The notes: generated by a model from the letters alone, not told the origin. A stretch of 35,306 nucleotides of DNA from Lentisphaerota bacterium (GCA_024225035.1 JAAEMX010000459.1:1-35306), one strand, 5' to 3'; shown: positions 1-10,048, counted from the stretch's first letter. Program-made: numbers and translations.

Positions 1-189
1 CTGCCTGACGAAAAGCAGTGGTTTTCAGCTGATTTTTAACATCTGCGGTGAAAGAAATCACGAAAAACGGCAATGGGAAATGTTGTCGCGTTGCGTCACA
101 CCCTATCGATTAAACTGAAAAACTCGGTACTCTCAAGTAAGGTTAATATATAACATATTGATTCAAAAAAGGCATAAAGGAGTTACCTG

Positions 190-1167
190 ATGACAACAAT
201 TAACTTTTTCCAGAAAACAGCAAAAAACAAATCAACGGCAGCCCCGTTGATGGGCTTTCCTGGAGTTCAACTGACTGAAACAAATTTAAAAACAAATTTG
301 TTTAACCCCAGCGTTCAAGCCAAATCATTAATGCAGATATCCAAATTATCCGGTGTTGATGTAATTTTTCCAATGATGGACCTTTCAATTGAGGCCGGAG
401 CTCTGGGATTAACTGTGACTTATCCTGACATGGAAAGCCCGTCAGTTGAAAACCATCCAATAAACTCAAGTAAAGACTTGGCAGCCTTTAAAAACATTGA
501 TATTACCAAAGATTGCCGTGTCTGGTCGGCTGTTGAAACTATCAGAATACTAAAAAGCGAGCAATCCAAGCCAATTTGCGCTTATATATGTGGTCCATTT
601 TCTCTGACAGGATTACTGATTGGTACTACCAAAATCTTTATGTCATTATACGACACCCCGGATGATATAAAGAAAATTATTGATTTTGCAGCAAACCTCG
701 AGATTGCCTATGCCAAGCTTTTACAGGAAGCCGGAGCCGATGCAGTCTGCATGCTTGAACCAACGGCAATGATGATGTCACCGAATGACTTCGTCAACTT
801 CGTTTCAGCGCCAATAAGAAAAATAGTAGAGAGTCTGGAAATCCCTTCAGCTTTACATATCTGCGGAGACTCAACACATCTGGTAGAAGCCATGTGCGAT
901 ACCGGAATATCAGCGTTAAGCCTTGATGCGCCTGTTGATATCCCCGCAGTGATGCCGAAAGTTCCTGAAAACATTTGTGTGATCGGCAATATCGATCCGG
1001 CCAATTTAATGTTGCGCGGAACACCAGATGAAGTCACTGCGAAAGTAACTGATTTAAAAGCCAAAATGCAGGAATATGGAAATTACATTATGTCCACAGG
1101 TTGCGACTTGCCTCCGGACACACCTTTAGCAAATATTGAAGCCTTCGCTAACGCGGTAAAGAGTTAA
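190..1167 (+). CDS. MtaA/CmuA-type methyltransferase, uroporphyrinogen decarboxylase superfamily
   Basis: The 325-residue protein has the layout of the URO-D superfamily branch that moves methyl groups between corrinoid proteins and thiols such as coenzyme M (MtaA, MtbA, CmuA). The zinc-binding signature of that branch is visible: H223-x-C225 in LHICGD and C305 in STGCD. This separates it from true HemE, which lacks the zinc site. The stretch YICGPFSLTG near residue 135 fits the barrel core. The ATG is preceded by AAAGGAG at a normal distance, which supports this start. The convergent neighbours are a methionine-synthase activation-domain protein and a RACo remnant, both corrinoid-related, so a role in corrinoid-dependent methyl transfer is likely. 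The methyl donor and acceptor cannot be read from the sequence. No corrinoid-binding protein gene is visible in the window. Confidence 0.85.
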   Translation: MTTINFFQKTAKNKSTAAPLMGFPGVQLTETNLKTNLFNPSVQAKSLMQISKLSGVDVIFPMMDLSIEAGALGLTVTYPDMESPSVENHPINSSKDLAAFKNIDITKDCRVWSAVETIRILKSEQSKPICAYICGPFSLTGLLIGTTKIFMSLYDTPDDIKKIIDFAANLEIAYAKLLQEAGADAVCMLEPTAMMMSPNDFVNFVSAPIRKIVESLEIPSALHICGDSTHLVEAMCDTGISALSLDAPVDIPAVMPKVPENICVIGNIDPANLMLRGTPDEVTAKVTDLKAKMQEYGNYIMSTGCDLPPDTPLANIEAFANAVKS

Positions 1168-1177
1168 GCTCAAAAGC

Positions 1178-1215
1178 GGTGTCGGTTGATAATCAATCGG
1201 CACCACTTATTTTTT
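1178..1215 (+). terminator. Rho-independent terminator
   Basis: A 27-base hairpin has a 12-13 bp stem containing two G-U pairs, with arms starting GGTGTCGG and ending CGGCACC. It is followed by a T run at about 1210-1215. It lies 10 bases after the methyltransferase stop and between convergent genes, so it probably serves the plus-strand gene. Confidence 0.75.
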
Positions 1216-1230
1216 CATTAGCTTTATCAA

Positions 1231-1920
1231 CTACATCATTCTAGAACATGATTTTTCTTGAAATCTTAGCTCACAGCTCTCCTTAAAACTACAGTTTTTA
1301 CATAGATCAATAACTTCTGTACTGTAGAAGAAAACTCCAGCTCGTGATTTATTGGGATACATTGAAAAATGCTCTGAAAGAGAGACATCAATATCCTGCA
1401 AAATATTATCGGGAATGAGATTAAATAAGACCTGCAAGTCGGCCAATTGCCAGCTGGCCGAATCAATTGGAACCATTGACGTAATTTTTGAAATATTCAT
1501 TTTTTCTTTTGAATACATTTTTGCCAATTCAAAGACCTGCTGCAAAGCTTTTTCTTTCAGATGTTCTATCCAGTAAATTCGAAGAGGGTCGTTTTCTTCC
1601 ACCAGAAGCTGCTCTAACTCTGTTCCGCAGGTAGCTACAAAAACACATAATTCTGATCCTTTTGACATCAGCTCAACAAGCTTGGTACTTGTGAAGGTTG
1701 CCCCGGGAACTTTAACCTCTCCATCGTTTATTTGCAGAATCGGGAGTTTAACTATTACCGCTTTAGGCATAGCAATCTCACCGGCTTGCAGCAGTAACTC
1801 TTCAAACTCTCTATATTCCGGCATATCCGAGGAAAGCATTAAAAGTTCTGCACTGAGGTTCAGGTCAAATACGGCTTTAGTTTTTATCAGTTGTGTATTC
1901 ATATTGAAGCACTTTTTCAC
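1231..1920 (-). CDS. Vitamin B12-dependent methionine synthase activation-domain protein
   Basis: The 229-residue protein resembles the stand-alone activation (SAM-binding) domain of cobalamin-dependent methionine synthase, as found next to corrinoid methyltransferases in anaerobes. Visible family marks are VATCGTELE at 95-103, the SASWQLADLQ segment near 154-163, and the SEHFSMYPNKSRAG stretch at 182-195, which matches the SAM-contacting region of MetH (ESxxMxPxxSxxG type). The C-terminus carries C207, C210, C216 and C225, a cysteine cluster common in this stand-alone group and possibly metal-binding. The GTG start at 1920 overlaps the TGA of the upstream RACo fragment (GTGA), a sign of translational coupling; an ATG at 1902 is the alternative. 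The likely role is reductive reactivation of an oxidised corrinoid cofactor. The partner gene is truncated, so function may be impaired. Confidence 0.75.
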   Translation of the reverse strand: MKKCFNMNTQLIKTKAVFDLNLSAELLMLSSDMPEYREFEELLLQAGEIAMPKAVIVKLPILQINDGEVKVPGATFTSTKLVELMSKGSELCVFVATCGTELEQLLVEENDPLRIYWIEHLKEKALQQVFELAKMYSKEKMNISKITSMVPIDSASWQLADLQVLFNLIPDNILQDIDVSLSEHFSMYPNKSRAGVFFYSTEVIDLCKNCSFKESCELRFQEKSCSRMM

Positions 1921-2117
1921 GGGATAAGTAAGGCGTCTATGTAATTAAATTCGAAATCAGAAACCGAGCTTAAAATTATATCTTCAACAGTTTCAGTTAC
2001 TTTTTTGAAAAGCTCCAGCGATGACTTGTCAAGAAGATACAAAGCAGCTCCAGCGAGTGAACTATTCCCTATTTTTTCATATCGCTCAATTGAAATATTC
2101 GGCAACATTCCTTGCAC
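1917..2117 (-). pseudogene. RACo-type corrinoid activator, C-terminal remnant
   Basis: About 66 residues match the C-terminal end of RACo/RamA-like ASKHA-fold corrinoid activation proteins. The visible marks are GMLPNIS, then IGNSSLAGAALYLL, then a closing region with ILSS and YIDALLIP. Complete RACo proteins are about 600 residues with an N-terminal 2Fe-2S domain; only the last tenth is here. Upstream of about 2110 the minus strand reads into an unrelated frame (2086-2442), so the gene was cut by a recombination or deletion event. Its stop overlaps the start of the activation-domain gene, showing that the two were once an operon. The apparent GTG start is probably fortuitous. Confidence 0.7.
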
Positions 2118-2442
2118 GAGACTTCACAGCATGTGAATTCAACTCTTGTCTGCCTCTTCCTCCAGAGAGACTGTCCTTTACTTTTACAGCTCTTGTGAAA
2201 AACAAATAGTCCTGCATCAAGCTTCCAGGATGATATTCCCTAGTTAATATATTTAAACGATCATAGAATACAGCCGTATCTTTTGCCAATACCGCCTGTC
2301 CCCACATACATACAAGCGCATTACACCATCCTCCGCTTCCAAGCAGCTCAAAATGACCTTTGGGGCCAGAGGCCCAGTGATCGCTTAGCTCTTTCACATT
2401 ATCATACAAAGATTTGTATCTATCTTTTTTTCTAGCAGGCAT
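2086..2442 (-). CDS. Possible truncated effector with a YopT-like cysteine motif
   Basis: This 118-residue product has no recognised family. Residues 36-48 (GSGGWCNALVCMW) resemble the catalytic-cysteine motif of YopT/C58-type papain-fold proteases, G-x-C-x-x-L-x-x-x-W, with C40 as the candidate nucleophile. No convincing downstream His or Asp motif follows. The reading frame ends at about 2086 inside the RACo remnant in another frame, so the 3' part of this gene may have been lost at the same junction. No strong ribosome binding site was seen, though the ATG lies after a purine-rich stretch. Other neighbours on this strand are the 1968-residue protein and other effector-like genes. Calling it a C58-like fragment is a guess from one motif. 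Confidence 0.4.
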   Translation of the reverse strand: MPARKKDRYKSLYDNVKELSDHWASGPKGHFELLGSGGWCNALVCMWGQAVLAKDTAVFYDRLNILTREYHPGSLMQDYLFFTRAVKVKDSLSGGRGRQELNSHAVKSRARNVAEYFN

Positions 2443-2825
2443 TTTTTACTCCATTGACTTCAATAAACTTTTACTCCTATTGACTCGAACTAAAATTAGT
2501 TCATTTTTAATATAGCGTTCACCTTCTAGTAAAAGCAGACAATTGGTAATACCAATTTATTTCTGAGGGGAAATCTATTTTTCATTCCTTATAGTGATAT
2601 CAATGATTTCTTGAAAGAATAGTTAAATAAACTAAGCTGCGGTCTAATTGATAATGATTTATAATAAAGATATAACTTTTTTAACTAATGAAGTTATCAA
2701 TCATAGGAAATTAGAGATACACTTTTCGCATATCCTTTTTCAGAATTATTCCTTTGTCAGTAAGGCCATAAATAGCCTATATAAGTTATTTCTACTACTA
2801 ATTAATTTCTTTAAAAACGCCCCGT
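2443..2825. other. Gene-free AT-rich interval
   Basis: No supportable gene. The short plus-strand frame at 2648-2836 has no homology sign and a very AT-driven composition. No strong hairpin followed by a T run was found. Confidence 0.5.
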
Positions 2826-3430
2826 CTACTTGTTAGCTATAAATTCGATAGTATCAGGACAGCCGATCTGGTTTGCCCATGAGAAGACAATCTGCGAGGA
2901 ATTGATAAGTTGAAAGTCGGTTATACAGAAACGCACTTTAACACCCATTTCAAAACTTGATTCAATCTGCAGGTTCTGTCTATTTTTAATTCGAAGACTC
3001 AATGGACCGCCAGCTTTAAGCTCAATCATTTGAAACCAGATATTATCGTCGCTTACTTTGGTTGAAACATGCTGGTTCTTATTGAAGCCGTCAACTTCAA
3101 AAGTAAAGTTTGTAGTGCTGCCGCCGCTAAACAGTTTACTTACAAAGCTTTCATGAGCAACCCCGGTCATGCTGCCGGTTGTTACTCCATACAAAGTGCG
3201 CAGCTCAAAACGCTCAACAACAAGAGCAGCCTTGGTGGTCGAAGTAGAACCACCATCATAAACATCAAATTGAGAAGCATTACCAAAGGTTTCCTCATTG
3301 AATGTTGTACAAAATATTCGATGGGCATCTGAAAGTGTACTTCCGGCTCTTCCGTTTAAAGCCGCATCAGTAATTGCTTGAAAAAAAGTGCGCAGCCTGG
3401 GTTTACGTCAAGGTACTCTCTTCCTATCAT
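2826..3430 (-). pseudogene. Unknown protein, frameshifted at a homopolymer
   Basis: Reading the minus strand, an ATG at 3430 with GAGG seven bases upstream opens MIGREYLDVNPG. That frame then dies shortly after a run of seven T (plus-strand A run at about 3381-3387). The neighbouring frame is open from the same place to the stop at 2826 and gives some 195 residues, including FFQAITDAALNGRAG and FDVYDGGSTSTTKAAL. A one-base correction in the T run would join them into a product of about 200 residues rich in beta-type sequence. It has no family I recognise. Taken alone, the downstream frame only has a TTG start at 3194, which is probably not real. It could be a true pseudogene or a homopolymer sequencing error. 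Confidence 0.55.
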
Positions 3431-3612
3431 AATCATGCCTCATAATCTTTGATTAATACAATTCCGGCCATAAACTGCTATTCTTGGTTTGTAACCAAGA
3501 CTTTCTATATAGTGAATAAATGGTTAGAAAAGCGTGCCGAAGGTAACGACAACAGTTCGACCTGTTTAAATACTGCAATCAACAGCAATAAATATCTATT
3601 CAAAAACTGGCT

Positions 3613-6600
3613 TCAGGAAACCAGGATTGTTTTATAAAATTCATCTACGCTTTTCTTACTGCTTTTAGACTGGCTGTAAAGAGAGACAGCAGCAAACACA
3701 CTTTGCATATGCTCATAGCTAAGCCCTACGGTAATATCAAGTTTGTCACTCAAATCTATACCAACAGATCTGGTTCCAAGCTGATAAATAGCTTTCTTAT
3801 CTTCAAAGCTGTCTTCCCGGCGGAATAATAATCTCATTCCGACATTAGTCTTATCACTGCACTCCTTCAAAAGCTTTGCGTTTGGCAGCTTCATATCTTT
3901 GAAATCTTCCTTTCCTATACCGGTATTATAGTAAATTCTAGTACCGTCATTTCTAGTATATTTAGACATATCCAGATCGTGAACAGATTCAAAAATCGCC
4001 GCTTTAATGTTCTCATATTCAACCAAGTCAAATACAAGTCCAATAATTCCAATGTCCCTGTCAGGCTGCTTACTATTGTCTGATACAGGTAGAAAATAAC
4101 TCATGCCAAGCGTTCTGGATATTCTTAAAGTTTCACAAACGCCCTCCAAAGGTTTAAGCAGCGTGAGCAGCTTCTGGACTTCCAGCATAAGCATAAACTT
4201 TTTAGAAAGAACTCCAAGACTACGGCGGGTATAGTGATCAATTGTTGAATTGCATGCATTAATTAATGCGTTAACGCCTCTCCAGCGACCGTTGCTTTTA
4301 GTTTTTGGAATTCCTGTACCGCTTCCACTTTTCCAGTTATTACACTCATCAATTATATTCATGAGGAGTCCGGTTCTTGTATTTATTTCCTCAAATACAT
4401 CAGAAGCATCAGCATGTTTTAATGATGCAACTGAAAATATTTTCACATGATCCCAGTAAGTTTGTAAAGTCTGGTCTACAGCGACAATACTCTTTCTGCG
4501 ATTAAAAATCCCTGCGTCTGTAACATCCTGGAAAAAGGATACAGTAAATTTATCTAATACTATATCTTTAAACACTTTTTTCTTGCGTTTAGGTTGTGAC
4601 TCCTTCCAGCGTGAAACAGCATAAAGGCTTCCACCGGAATAAACGTTAGAATAGATAGACCCATTATAATCACTTTTAAACTTGGCCTCATCGACACTTT
4701 TCAGACTTTCTTTAGCGTCTTTAAGGTAAGAAGAGAAAGATTTGTCAAAGAAAGCAGCCATGCTCAGTTTTTCTTTTTTCAACTCAGTCAGAAGGTCTTT
4801 CTTAAACACTTCCTTATACAGTTTTTCTAAATCAAAATACTTCTTATAAAATAGAGTCAAAGGTACTAGGTCAATAGACTTGCCAATATTGAAACATGAG
4901 CCGCAATACTTCTTTTTCTCTTTTCCCCAAATGTGATTTATTGAAGTATACATCAAGGAGTTCTCATGATATTCCTCTGCCTTATACGCCCCTTCAACTA
5001 TTTTCTTATCTTTTACAACCGATACGCTTTTGTCCACATAAACCTGTTGTTCCTGTTTAGTAACAACCTCGTCTTTCATGTTTTCCCAATTCTCCTGAAA
5101 ATCGTCCTGGTTCTGCTCTACCGCAAGGCTAAAGCTGCACAACTTATTGATATTTGCAGAGTAACTCAGCCATGAGTAAGCAACCTCTTTGCAGTAAACT
5201 ATTTCAGTATCCTGGGTATAAAAATATACTTCGTCCTTGTTAAAAAACGGCTTAAAAGGCAGGTGCAGTCTTGATTTGCGCATTTTCGTATGAGCTTTGC
5301 GGTTGTAAACACACGCTTCAACATCAGCATCAACCAGTGTAGCGTCCACTTCCAGAGCCTTACTCGATAAACCGGGAGCGTTCAGATTGCCCTGAACAGT
5401 TGCGCCTGCTGTTACATAGGCAGTGGCTTTACCAAGACTCACTTCGGACTGTTTATCCGTGGTATGCATTTCAAGACAGGCAACATAATCACTTAAGCTG
5501 CGTATCCGGTAAAAGTCTTCGTTCAGCTCTCCCTGTTCAAAAATGCTTGGCTGAACTTGAAACTCAAGTCCAGCTTCCGTATCATACGGGTGCAGCACGT
5601 TTAAAACGTCATTTTTGATCTCTTTCCGCATTAAGGATTCTTCCTGAAAATATGCAGCCATATTGCCGATAAAGGCAAAAGTTTCAACACTGTACTGACC
5701 GCATGCTTCAACTGCAGAGATGTTGACACCAACTCCAGCCTGAGCTGCCGCAAAGCCGCTGTAAGAAGCGTATTTACCCATCTTTTTATGCTTGCTGTCA
5801 AACTTCTTGCCCATCATGGAATAAGTATCATTTGAGCCGTCCAGAACAACTCCCGGCCCGGAAGGTTTATTTCCAAACTTTTGGTCTAAAAATGAAAAAT
5901 CCTCCCTCGAACTGCTCAGACCAACTTCAACTCCGGCTTGAACCGACATATCAAATGCAGCAGCCACACGCTTCTTGGTTTTAAAACCAGTCATCCTGAT
6001 GAAGCATTTATCAAAATATTCGCTTGAGGCTCCTTCTTCAATACACGGGGGGATAGGCAAGGCATACTGGAGGATGAAATAAGTCTGCTGTTTGCTGTAC
6101 TCGCCGGCCAGTGCCAGTTTTACGGACGGCTCCATTAATGCCACAGAAACCCCTAATTGCTTCCCGTATGACATCGGGTTTAGAATCTTTGCGATATCGA
6201 CGAAAGCTGTAACCTCAGTTGTAAAACCATAACTTTTAATAAACCCGTTGGCATTACCCTGAATCTCAAGGCCGTCTCTCATATAATAATTTAAAATATC
6301 ATCATCACTGTAATCAAGCTTATATCCTTGTTCATAACCAACTATTGTACCGCTTTTATTGTGTTTCAGCACCACAGTTTTTTTAGATTCCATTTCGTCA
6401 ATCACCTTTATATAGTCCTTAGGCTTTTTCACAAGCAATCCCATATTAACATTCCACTTGATGTCATAGATCATCATTTCCTCTGCCTTGTATGCCTGCA
6501 GATATTTTTGATAAACTAAATAATGAAAAAGCTGGCCTATATAAACAAGTTTCGAACTGGACTCCTTATGCTGACGCTTGTACTTTTTCTGTTCTGGAAT

Positions 6601-9519
6601 CATTTTGGCAAGAAGTTCCTCTCGTGACAATGGAACTGATACCGGTATTGGTTCCACTACGGTATCATCTACAGAGGAATCAATAGTACTTGAGGATGTA
6701 ACCTTCGGATTTCCAGGCAGTTCAGTTCCTGTTTTCTTGGCAAGAACCTTCCTTCTATAACTCTTAAATCTTCTTTGAAACACCATCAAATCATTCTCAA
6801 GATTGTCATGGGTTTCGACCAGTTCATTAACATGATCTGTATAGCCGGCAATGGCATTAACATAGTCAACCATTCCCTCATTATGACTGAACAACTTGGA
6901 AACAGCTCGATTTATGTAGTTTATGTACCTGTCCGCTGCTGCTGATTCATTTTCATTAAACTCCCAGCGGTAGCCCTTCTGAGTTTTGCTTTTTACAAAT
7001 TGACCATACATTTGCGATAGTAAAGGCTGTCCCAGCAAAAAATCAACGGCTCTGCTTTTGCCTCTCCAACCCATCTTTGAGTAGCAAACAGCAAGTATAT
7101 CATTGATCATATTTCTATAATCAGTTTTTCTTAAACCAAGCAGATCATGCTCTCCAGAAAACTCAGCCTTGAGTGTATTATTAACAACTGCCACTCTGAA
7201 ATACTTACCAAATTTACTGTTAAACGTTGCTATGGCTTTTTTCCTTGTCGTTAAACGACTTTTAACCATAGAAGCCAGATAATTTTGCGCCGCATGCTGG
7301 ATTCCTGACGAAATTCCTCTGCGAGCCCTTGCCTCTTCAGTAATGCCGCTACAGGCAAATTTCATCTTTTTCAGAATCATTTTCTTTTCAGCTTTAAGCC
7401 TTTCGGAATATATAGTTTCACGCTTTTGCCCCTGTTCTTCACGGCTTGAAGCCTTCTGTTTTGACTCTTTGGGCAGTTTATCAATGGTCTCAATAATCGT
7501 ATCATGGTCAGTTTTGCAGACAGTATATTCTTTTGCCAATGAATCATTGTACCACTTTTGTTTAGCATGAAACTCTTCAAAACTTTTACAGTCATCAAAA
7601 AGCTTGTCAGTCTTCTTTCTTAACTTGTCAAATTTTTTGACGTAATCACCACGAATATATTCTAGTTTTTTGGAACTCTCACTGAGTTCTAAGAATTGCT
7701 TACGATTTAAAGAAATATGCTCAAGTGCATCTATCACTTTAAAATCTGCTTTTTTGCCTTGATCCAAATGTGGCCCATGGCTGGCAATATCGCTGACATC
7801 ATATATTTCACTGGGATGGAATAAAATATTACGCTCACCAACAGCTTTAGAATAGCTGTATTTTTCAGTCTCCAGTTCACTTACAACTTTCTTGTAATTA
7901 ATATTTGAAGATACCTTCGACTTTATTTCACGCACTTCGTCAACAGTTAAATACACATAAAAATAAAACAATCCAACTGCTGCAAAAATACTGAGACCGT
8001 AATCAACGTCCTGTTCTATACTGTAAACATCGACAGTTAGAACACCGTTTTCACTAAAAGCGGTAATTTTTTTCATCCAGCCATCTTCAAACAGTTTAGC
8101 CAAAACCCCAAACAAAATATCTAATTCTTTTTCTTTAGTCGGCTCATCAATTCCGGGAAGCGCAAGTAGAACGACCCTCCCCCCTTGAGTTATGTTTTCC
8201 TGATGAGAATGCTCCCATATGTCTACATAAAGCAGCAAATCTTTATGCCGCATGAAGTCTGCAATACTTGCATTTTTAGAATCAAACAACATTTGGTTAA
8301 ATGAACTCAATATATAAGGGTCAATACAGTAACGGTTACACCTTATCGGCTGCTGTTTATTACTGCTGTGATGCGGTGCTAAACTTGTACCAAATTTGCT
8401 GCTTGCCGTAACAGGAGCGCCAGTGGCACCGGCAAGAGACGTGCTTGAAGTCTTTGGTTCAATAAAAGTAACTTGCGAGGTCAATCCGTTTGACTTGAAA
8501 TGACTTGCGCCCATAAACTTAGCCATTACAGCTGATCTTGTCTTAGCTCCGTGTTCCCAGGAGCTTTTATAAGGTGATTTATTATTAACAAAGGCATCGA
8601 TCTCAGTATACCAGGCACTTTGTCTGCTCGTAAGAAGTTTATTGACAAAGTTAAAAGTTATGTTCGCACTTTCGGGATTGTCGACCATTTGTGCATAGGC
8701 CCCAGCCGCGGAAATCACTTGCTGCAGAGTCAGGTTTGTTCTTATTCTTGACAAATACGGCTCTTCTACGAACTTGTGATTAACTTCATACGAGCAGAGA
8801 ACTGCATCCACATAATACATTGGAGACAACCCCCGGTAGTCCTCAAGCAATGCCAGTGCGTTACAAAGCCCTTTTGAGGCAGCAATCCTGTCATATAAGG
8901 ACTTTACATTGAAATTTGCTCGATATAGCGCAGATACCGCTTTTGTCATAGTCTGGTTTGCAAGTATTTTATGATAAACCTGATCACTAAGCTGAAATTC
9001 ATTTTTTGCTAATAAGACATTTTCTTTCTGATCCCAGGTTAGTTTTTTCAGTTCATTAACTGCTTTTCCATCAACATCAGAACGCTGCAGCCAAAACCCC
9101 CACCTGCCATATTCTGATTTAATACCTACTATTACTCCTTCTCCGTCAAATAATTTTTGATTTGCGGAAGTTCCCTGTCCAGTTGGCTCTGATGTAATCG
9201 ATATTTTGGGAGTTACTAAAGTAGGAGCAGGTGTTATAATGGTTCTGCTGTTTCTTGACTGAAAAGTAATTAAGAATCTAACTTGGCGGTTCAAAGTTAT
9301 TTCAATATTTCTTTTGTCTTTCCAGGGGATGCAATACATATCCTTACTTTCTCCGCCGCTGGCGACCCCTATTTTATATCCAGTAACTCCATTTTTTTTA
9401 GCCTCTAGTCTGTAAATCCCCGGAGTTCTTAATTTGCCGACTGATTCTTCTAATGTAATTGGATGTGAGTACAGCGTACCATGCGAATTTTCTCTAAGCA
9501 TCTCAAAAAAGCTGCCCAT
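3613..9519 (-). CDS. Giant 1968-residue protein of unknown function, effector- or toxin-like
   Basis: A single uninterrupted frame begins at an ATG with AGAGGG upstream. No signal peptide is seen. Rough layout: an N-terminal region of beta-type sequence (to about 150); a Ser/Thr/Ala-rich linker near 350-385; a hydrophobic segment near 503-520 (GLSIFAAVGLFYFYVYL) that may enter membranes; Lys/Glu-rich coiled-coil sequence at about 600-730; a second helical stretch near 890-935; a Ser/Thr/Pro linker near 940-970; Gly/Ala/Val-rich strands near 1185-1200, 1254-1275 and 1367-1385; and a C-terminal domain from about 1700. Large size, linkers between blocks and a central amphipathic region recall secreted pore-forming or T6SS/eCIS-type cargo, but no diagnostic motif was found. 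It is transcribed in the same direction as other effector-like genes. Function unknown. Confidence 0.8.
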   Translation of the reverse strand: MGSFFEMLRENSHGTLYSHPITLEESVGKLRTPGIYRLEAKKNGVTGYKIGVASGGESKDMYCIPWKDKRNIEITLNRQVRFLITFQSRNSRTIITPAPTLVTPKISITSEPTGQGTSANQKLFDGEGVIVGIKSEYGRWGFWLQRSDVDGKAVNELKKLTWDQKENVLLAKNEFQLSDQVYHKILANQTMTKAVSALYRANFNVKSLYDRIAASKGLCNALALLEDYRGLSPMYYVDAVLCSYEVNHKFVEEPYLSRIRTNLTLQQVISAAGAYAQMVDNPESANITFNFVNKLLTSRQSAWYTEIDAFVNNKSPYKSSWEHGAKTRSAVMAKFMGASHFKSNGLTSQVTFIEPKTSSTSLAGATGAPVTASSKFGTSLAPHHSSNKQQPIRCNRYCIDPYILSSFNQMLFDSKNASIADFMRHKDLLLYVDIWEHSHQENITQGGRVVLLALPGIDEPTKEKELDILFGVLAKLFEDGWMKKITAFSENGVLTVDVYSIEQDVDYGLSIFAAVGLFYFYVYLTVDEVREIKSKVSSNINYKKVVSELETEKYSYSKAVGERNILFHPSEIYDVSDIASHGPHLDQGKKADFKVIDALEHISLNRKQFLELSESSKKLEYIRGDYVKKFDKLRKKTDKLFDDCKSFEEFHAKQKWYNDSLAKEYTVCKTDHDTIIETIDKLPKESKQKASSREEQGQKRETIYSERLKAEKKMILKKMKFACSGITEEARARRGISSGIQHAAQNYLASMVKSRLTTRKKAIATFNSKFGKYFRVAVVNNTLKAEFSGEHDLLGLRKTDYRNMINDILAVCYSKMGWRGKSRAVDFLLGQPLLSQMYGQFVKSKTQKGYRWEFNENESAAADRYINYINRAVSKLFSHNEGMVDYVNAIAGYTDHVNELVETHDNLENDLMVFQRRFKSYRRKVLAKKTGTELPGNPKVTSSSTIDSSVDDTVVEPIPVSVPLSREELLAKMIPEQKKYKRQHKESSSKLVYIGQLFHYLVYQKYLQAYKAEEMMIYDIKWNVNMGLLVKKPKDYIKVIDEMESKKTVVLKHNKSGTIVGYEQGYKLDYSDDDILNYYMRDGLEIQGNANGFIKSYGFTTEVTAFVDIAKILNPMSYGKQLGVSVALMEPSVKLALAGEYSKQQTYFILQYALPIPPCIEEGASSEYFDKCFIRMTGFKTKKRVAAAFDMSVQAGVEVGLSSSREDFSFLDQKFGNKPSGPGVVLDGSNDTYSMMGKKFDSKHKKMGKYASYSGFAAAQAGVGVNISAVEACGQYSVETFAFIGNMAAYFQEESLMRKEIKNDVLNVLHPYDTEAGLEFQVQPSIFEQGELNEDFYRIRSLSDYVACLEMHTTDKQSEVSLGKATAYVTAGATVQGNLNAPGLSSKALEVDATLVDADVEACVYNRKAHTKMRKSRLHLPFKPFFNKDEVYFYTQDTEIVYCKEVAYSWLSYSANINKLCSFSLAVEQNQDDFQENWENMKDEVVTKQEQQVYVDKSVSVVKDKKIVEGAYKAEEYHENSLMYTSINHIWGKEKKKYCGSCFNIGKSIDLVPLTLFYKKYFDLEKLYKEVFKKDLLTELKKEKLSMAAFFDKSFSSYLKDAKESLKSVDEAKFKSDYNGSIYSNVYSGGSLYAVSRWKESQPKRKKKVFKDIVLDKFTVSFFQDVTDAGIFNRRKSIVAVDQTLQTYWDHVKIFSVASLKHADASDVFEEINTRTGLLMNIIDECNNWKSGSGTGIPKTKSNGRWRGVNALINACNSTIDHYTRRSLGVLSKKFMLMLEVQKLLTLLKPLEGVCETLRISRTLGMSYFLPVSDNSKQPDRDIGIIGLVFDLVEYENIKAAIFESVHDLDMSKYTRNDGTRIYYNTGIGKEDFKDMKLPNAKLLKECSDKTNVGMRLLFRREDSFEDKKAIYQLGTRSVGIDLSDKLDITVGLSYEHMQSVFAAVSLYSQSKSSKKSVDEFYKTILVS

Positions 9520-10048
9520 AATAACCCTCTACATCTTCCCTTGAACAAAATATAACCCTACACAAATACCCCCCAATAATTAATTCTACACTTAACTTTT
9601 TCAAAATGCAATCGATTCAGAATCGCACCTCAAACCAGCAAGACAATTTCAAAAAAGAAGACCTAACCCAGCAGGAAAATTGGACTACTAAAAGTATATT
9701 TTTATACTATGATTAATAAACAGCTTAACGAAGAAGCAAAATCAAACTAATCTATTACTACTCAAAGCTGGCACAGCCGTGATAATAATTTTATTTTTCA
9801 AAAGAATTGGTACATATCAACTTTTTTTGTAAAAAAATCGATATAATCATAAGATTTTGTAGTTTTTCTGTCTTGTTCACTTATGCAAATCAGCAAAAAA
9901 GTCCAAAATCTCTACTTTTAAAATATAGTATTTATTTGTGATGTGTCCTCTTAAAGTGATTAATTCAGTTATTAATGGTCCGCAAAAAATTATCTTGCAT
10001 TGCACATTAGTTTGAGACAGTATATTAATATAACTCTTTAACTTATCC
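9520..10048. other. Intergenic region upstream of the giant gene
   Basis: AT-rich and without a supportable gene. It should carry the promoter of the minus-strand giant gene, but I cannot single out one -35/-10 pair. The minus-strand frame at 9877-10119 (80 codons) has no start signal or family resemblance and overlaps the next plus-strand frame. Confidence 0.45.

Noticed and set aside
1..189. Possible 3' end of a gene entering from the left edge
   Set aside because: Two short open stretches exist (stops near 37-39 and 113-115), but neither can be tied to a protein.
708..1064. Antisense frames within the methyltransferase gene
   Set aside because: They are shadows of a well-supported gene and have no ribosome binding site.
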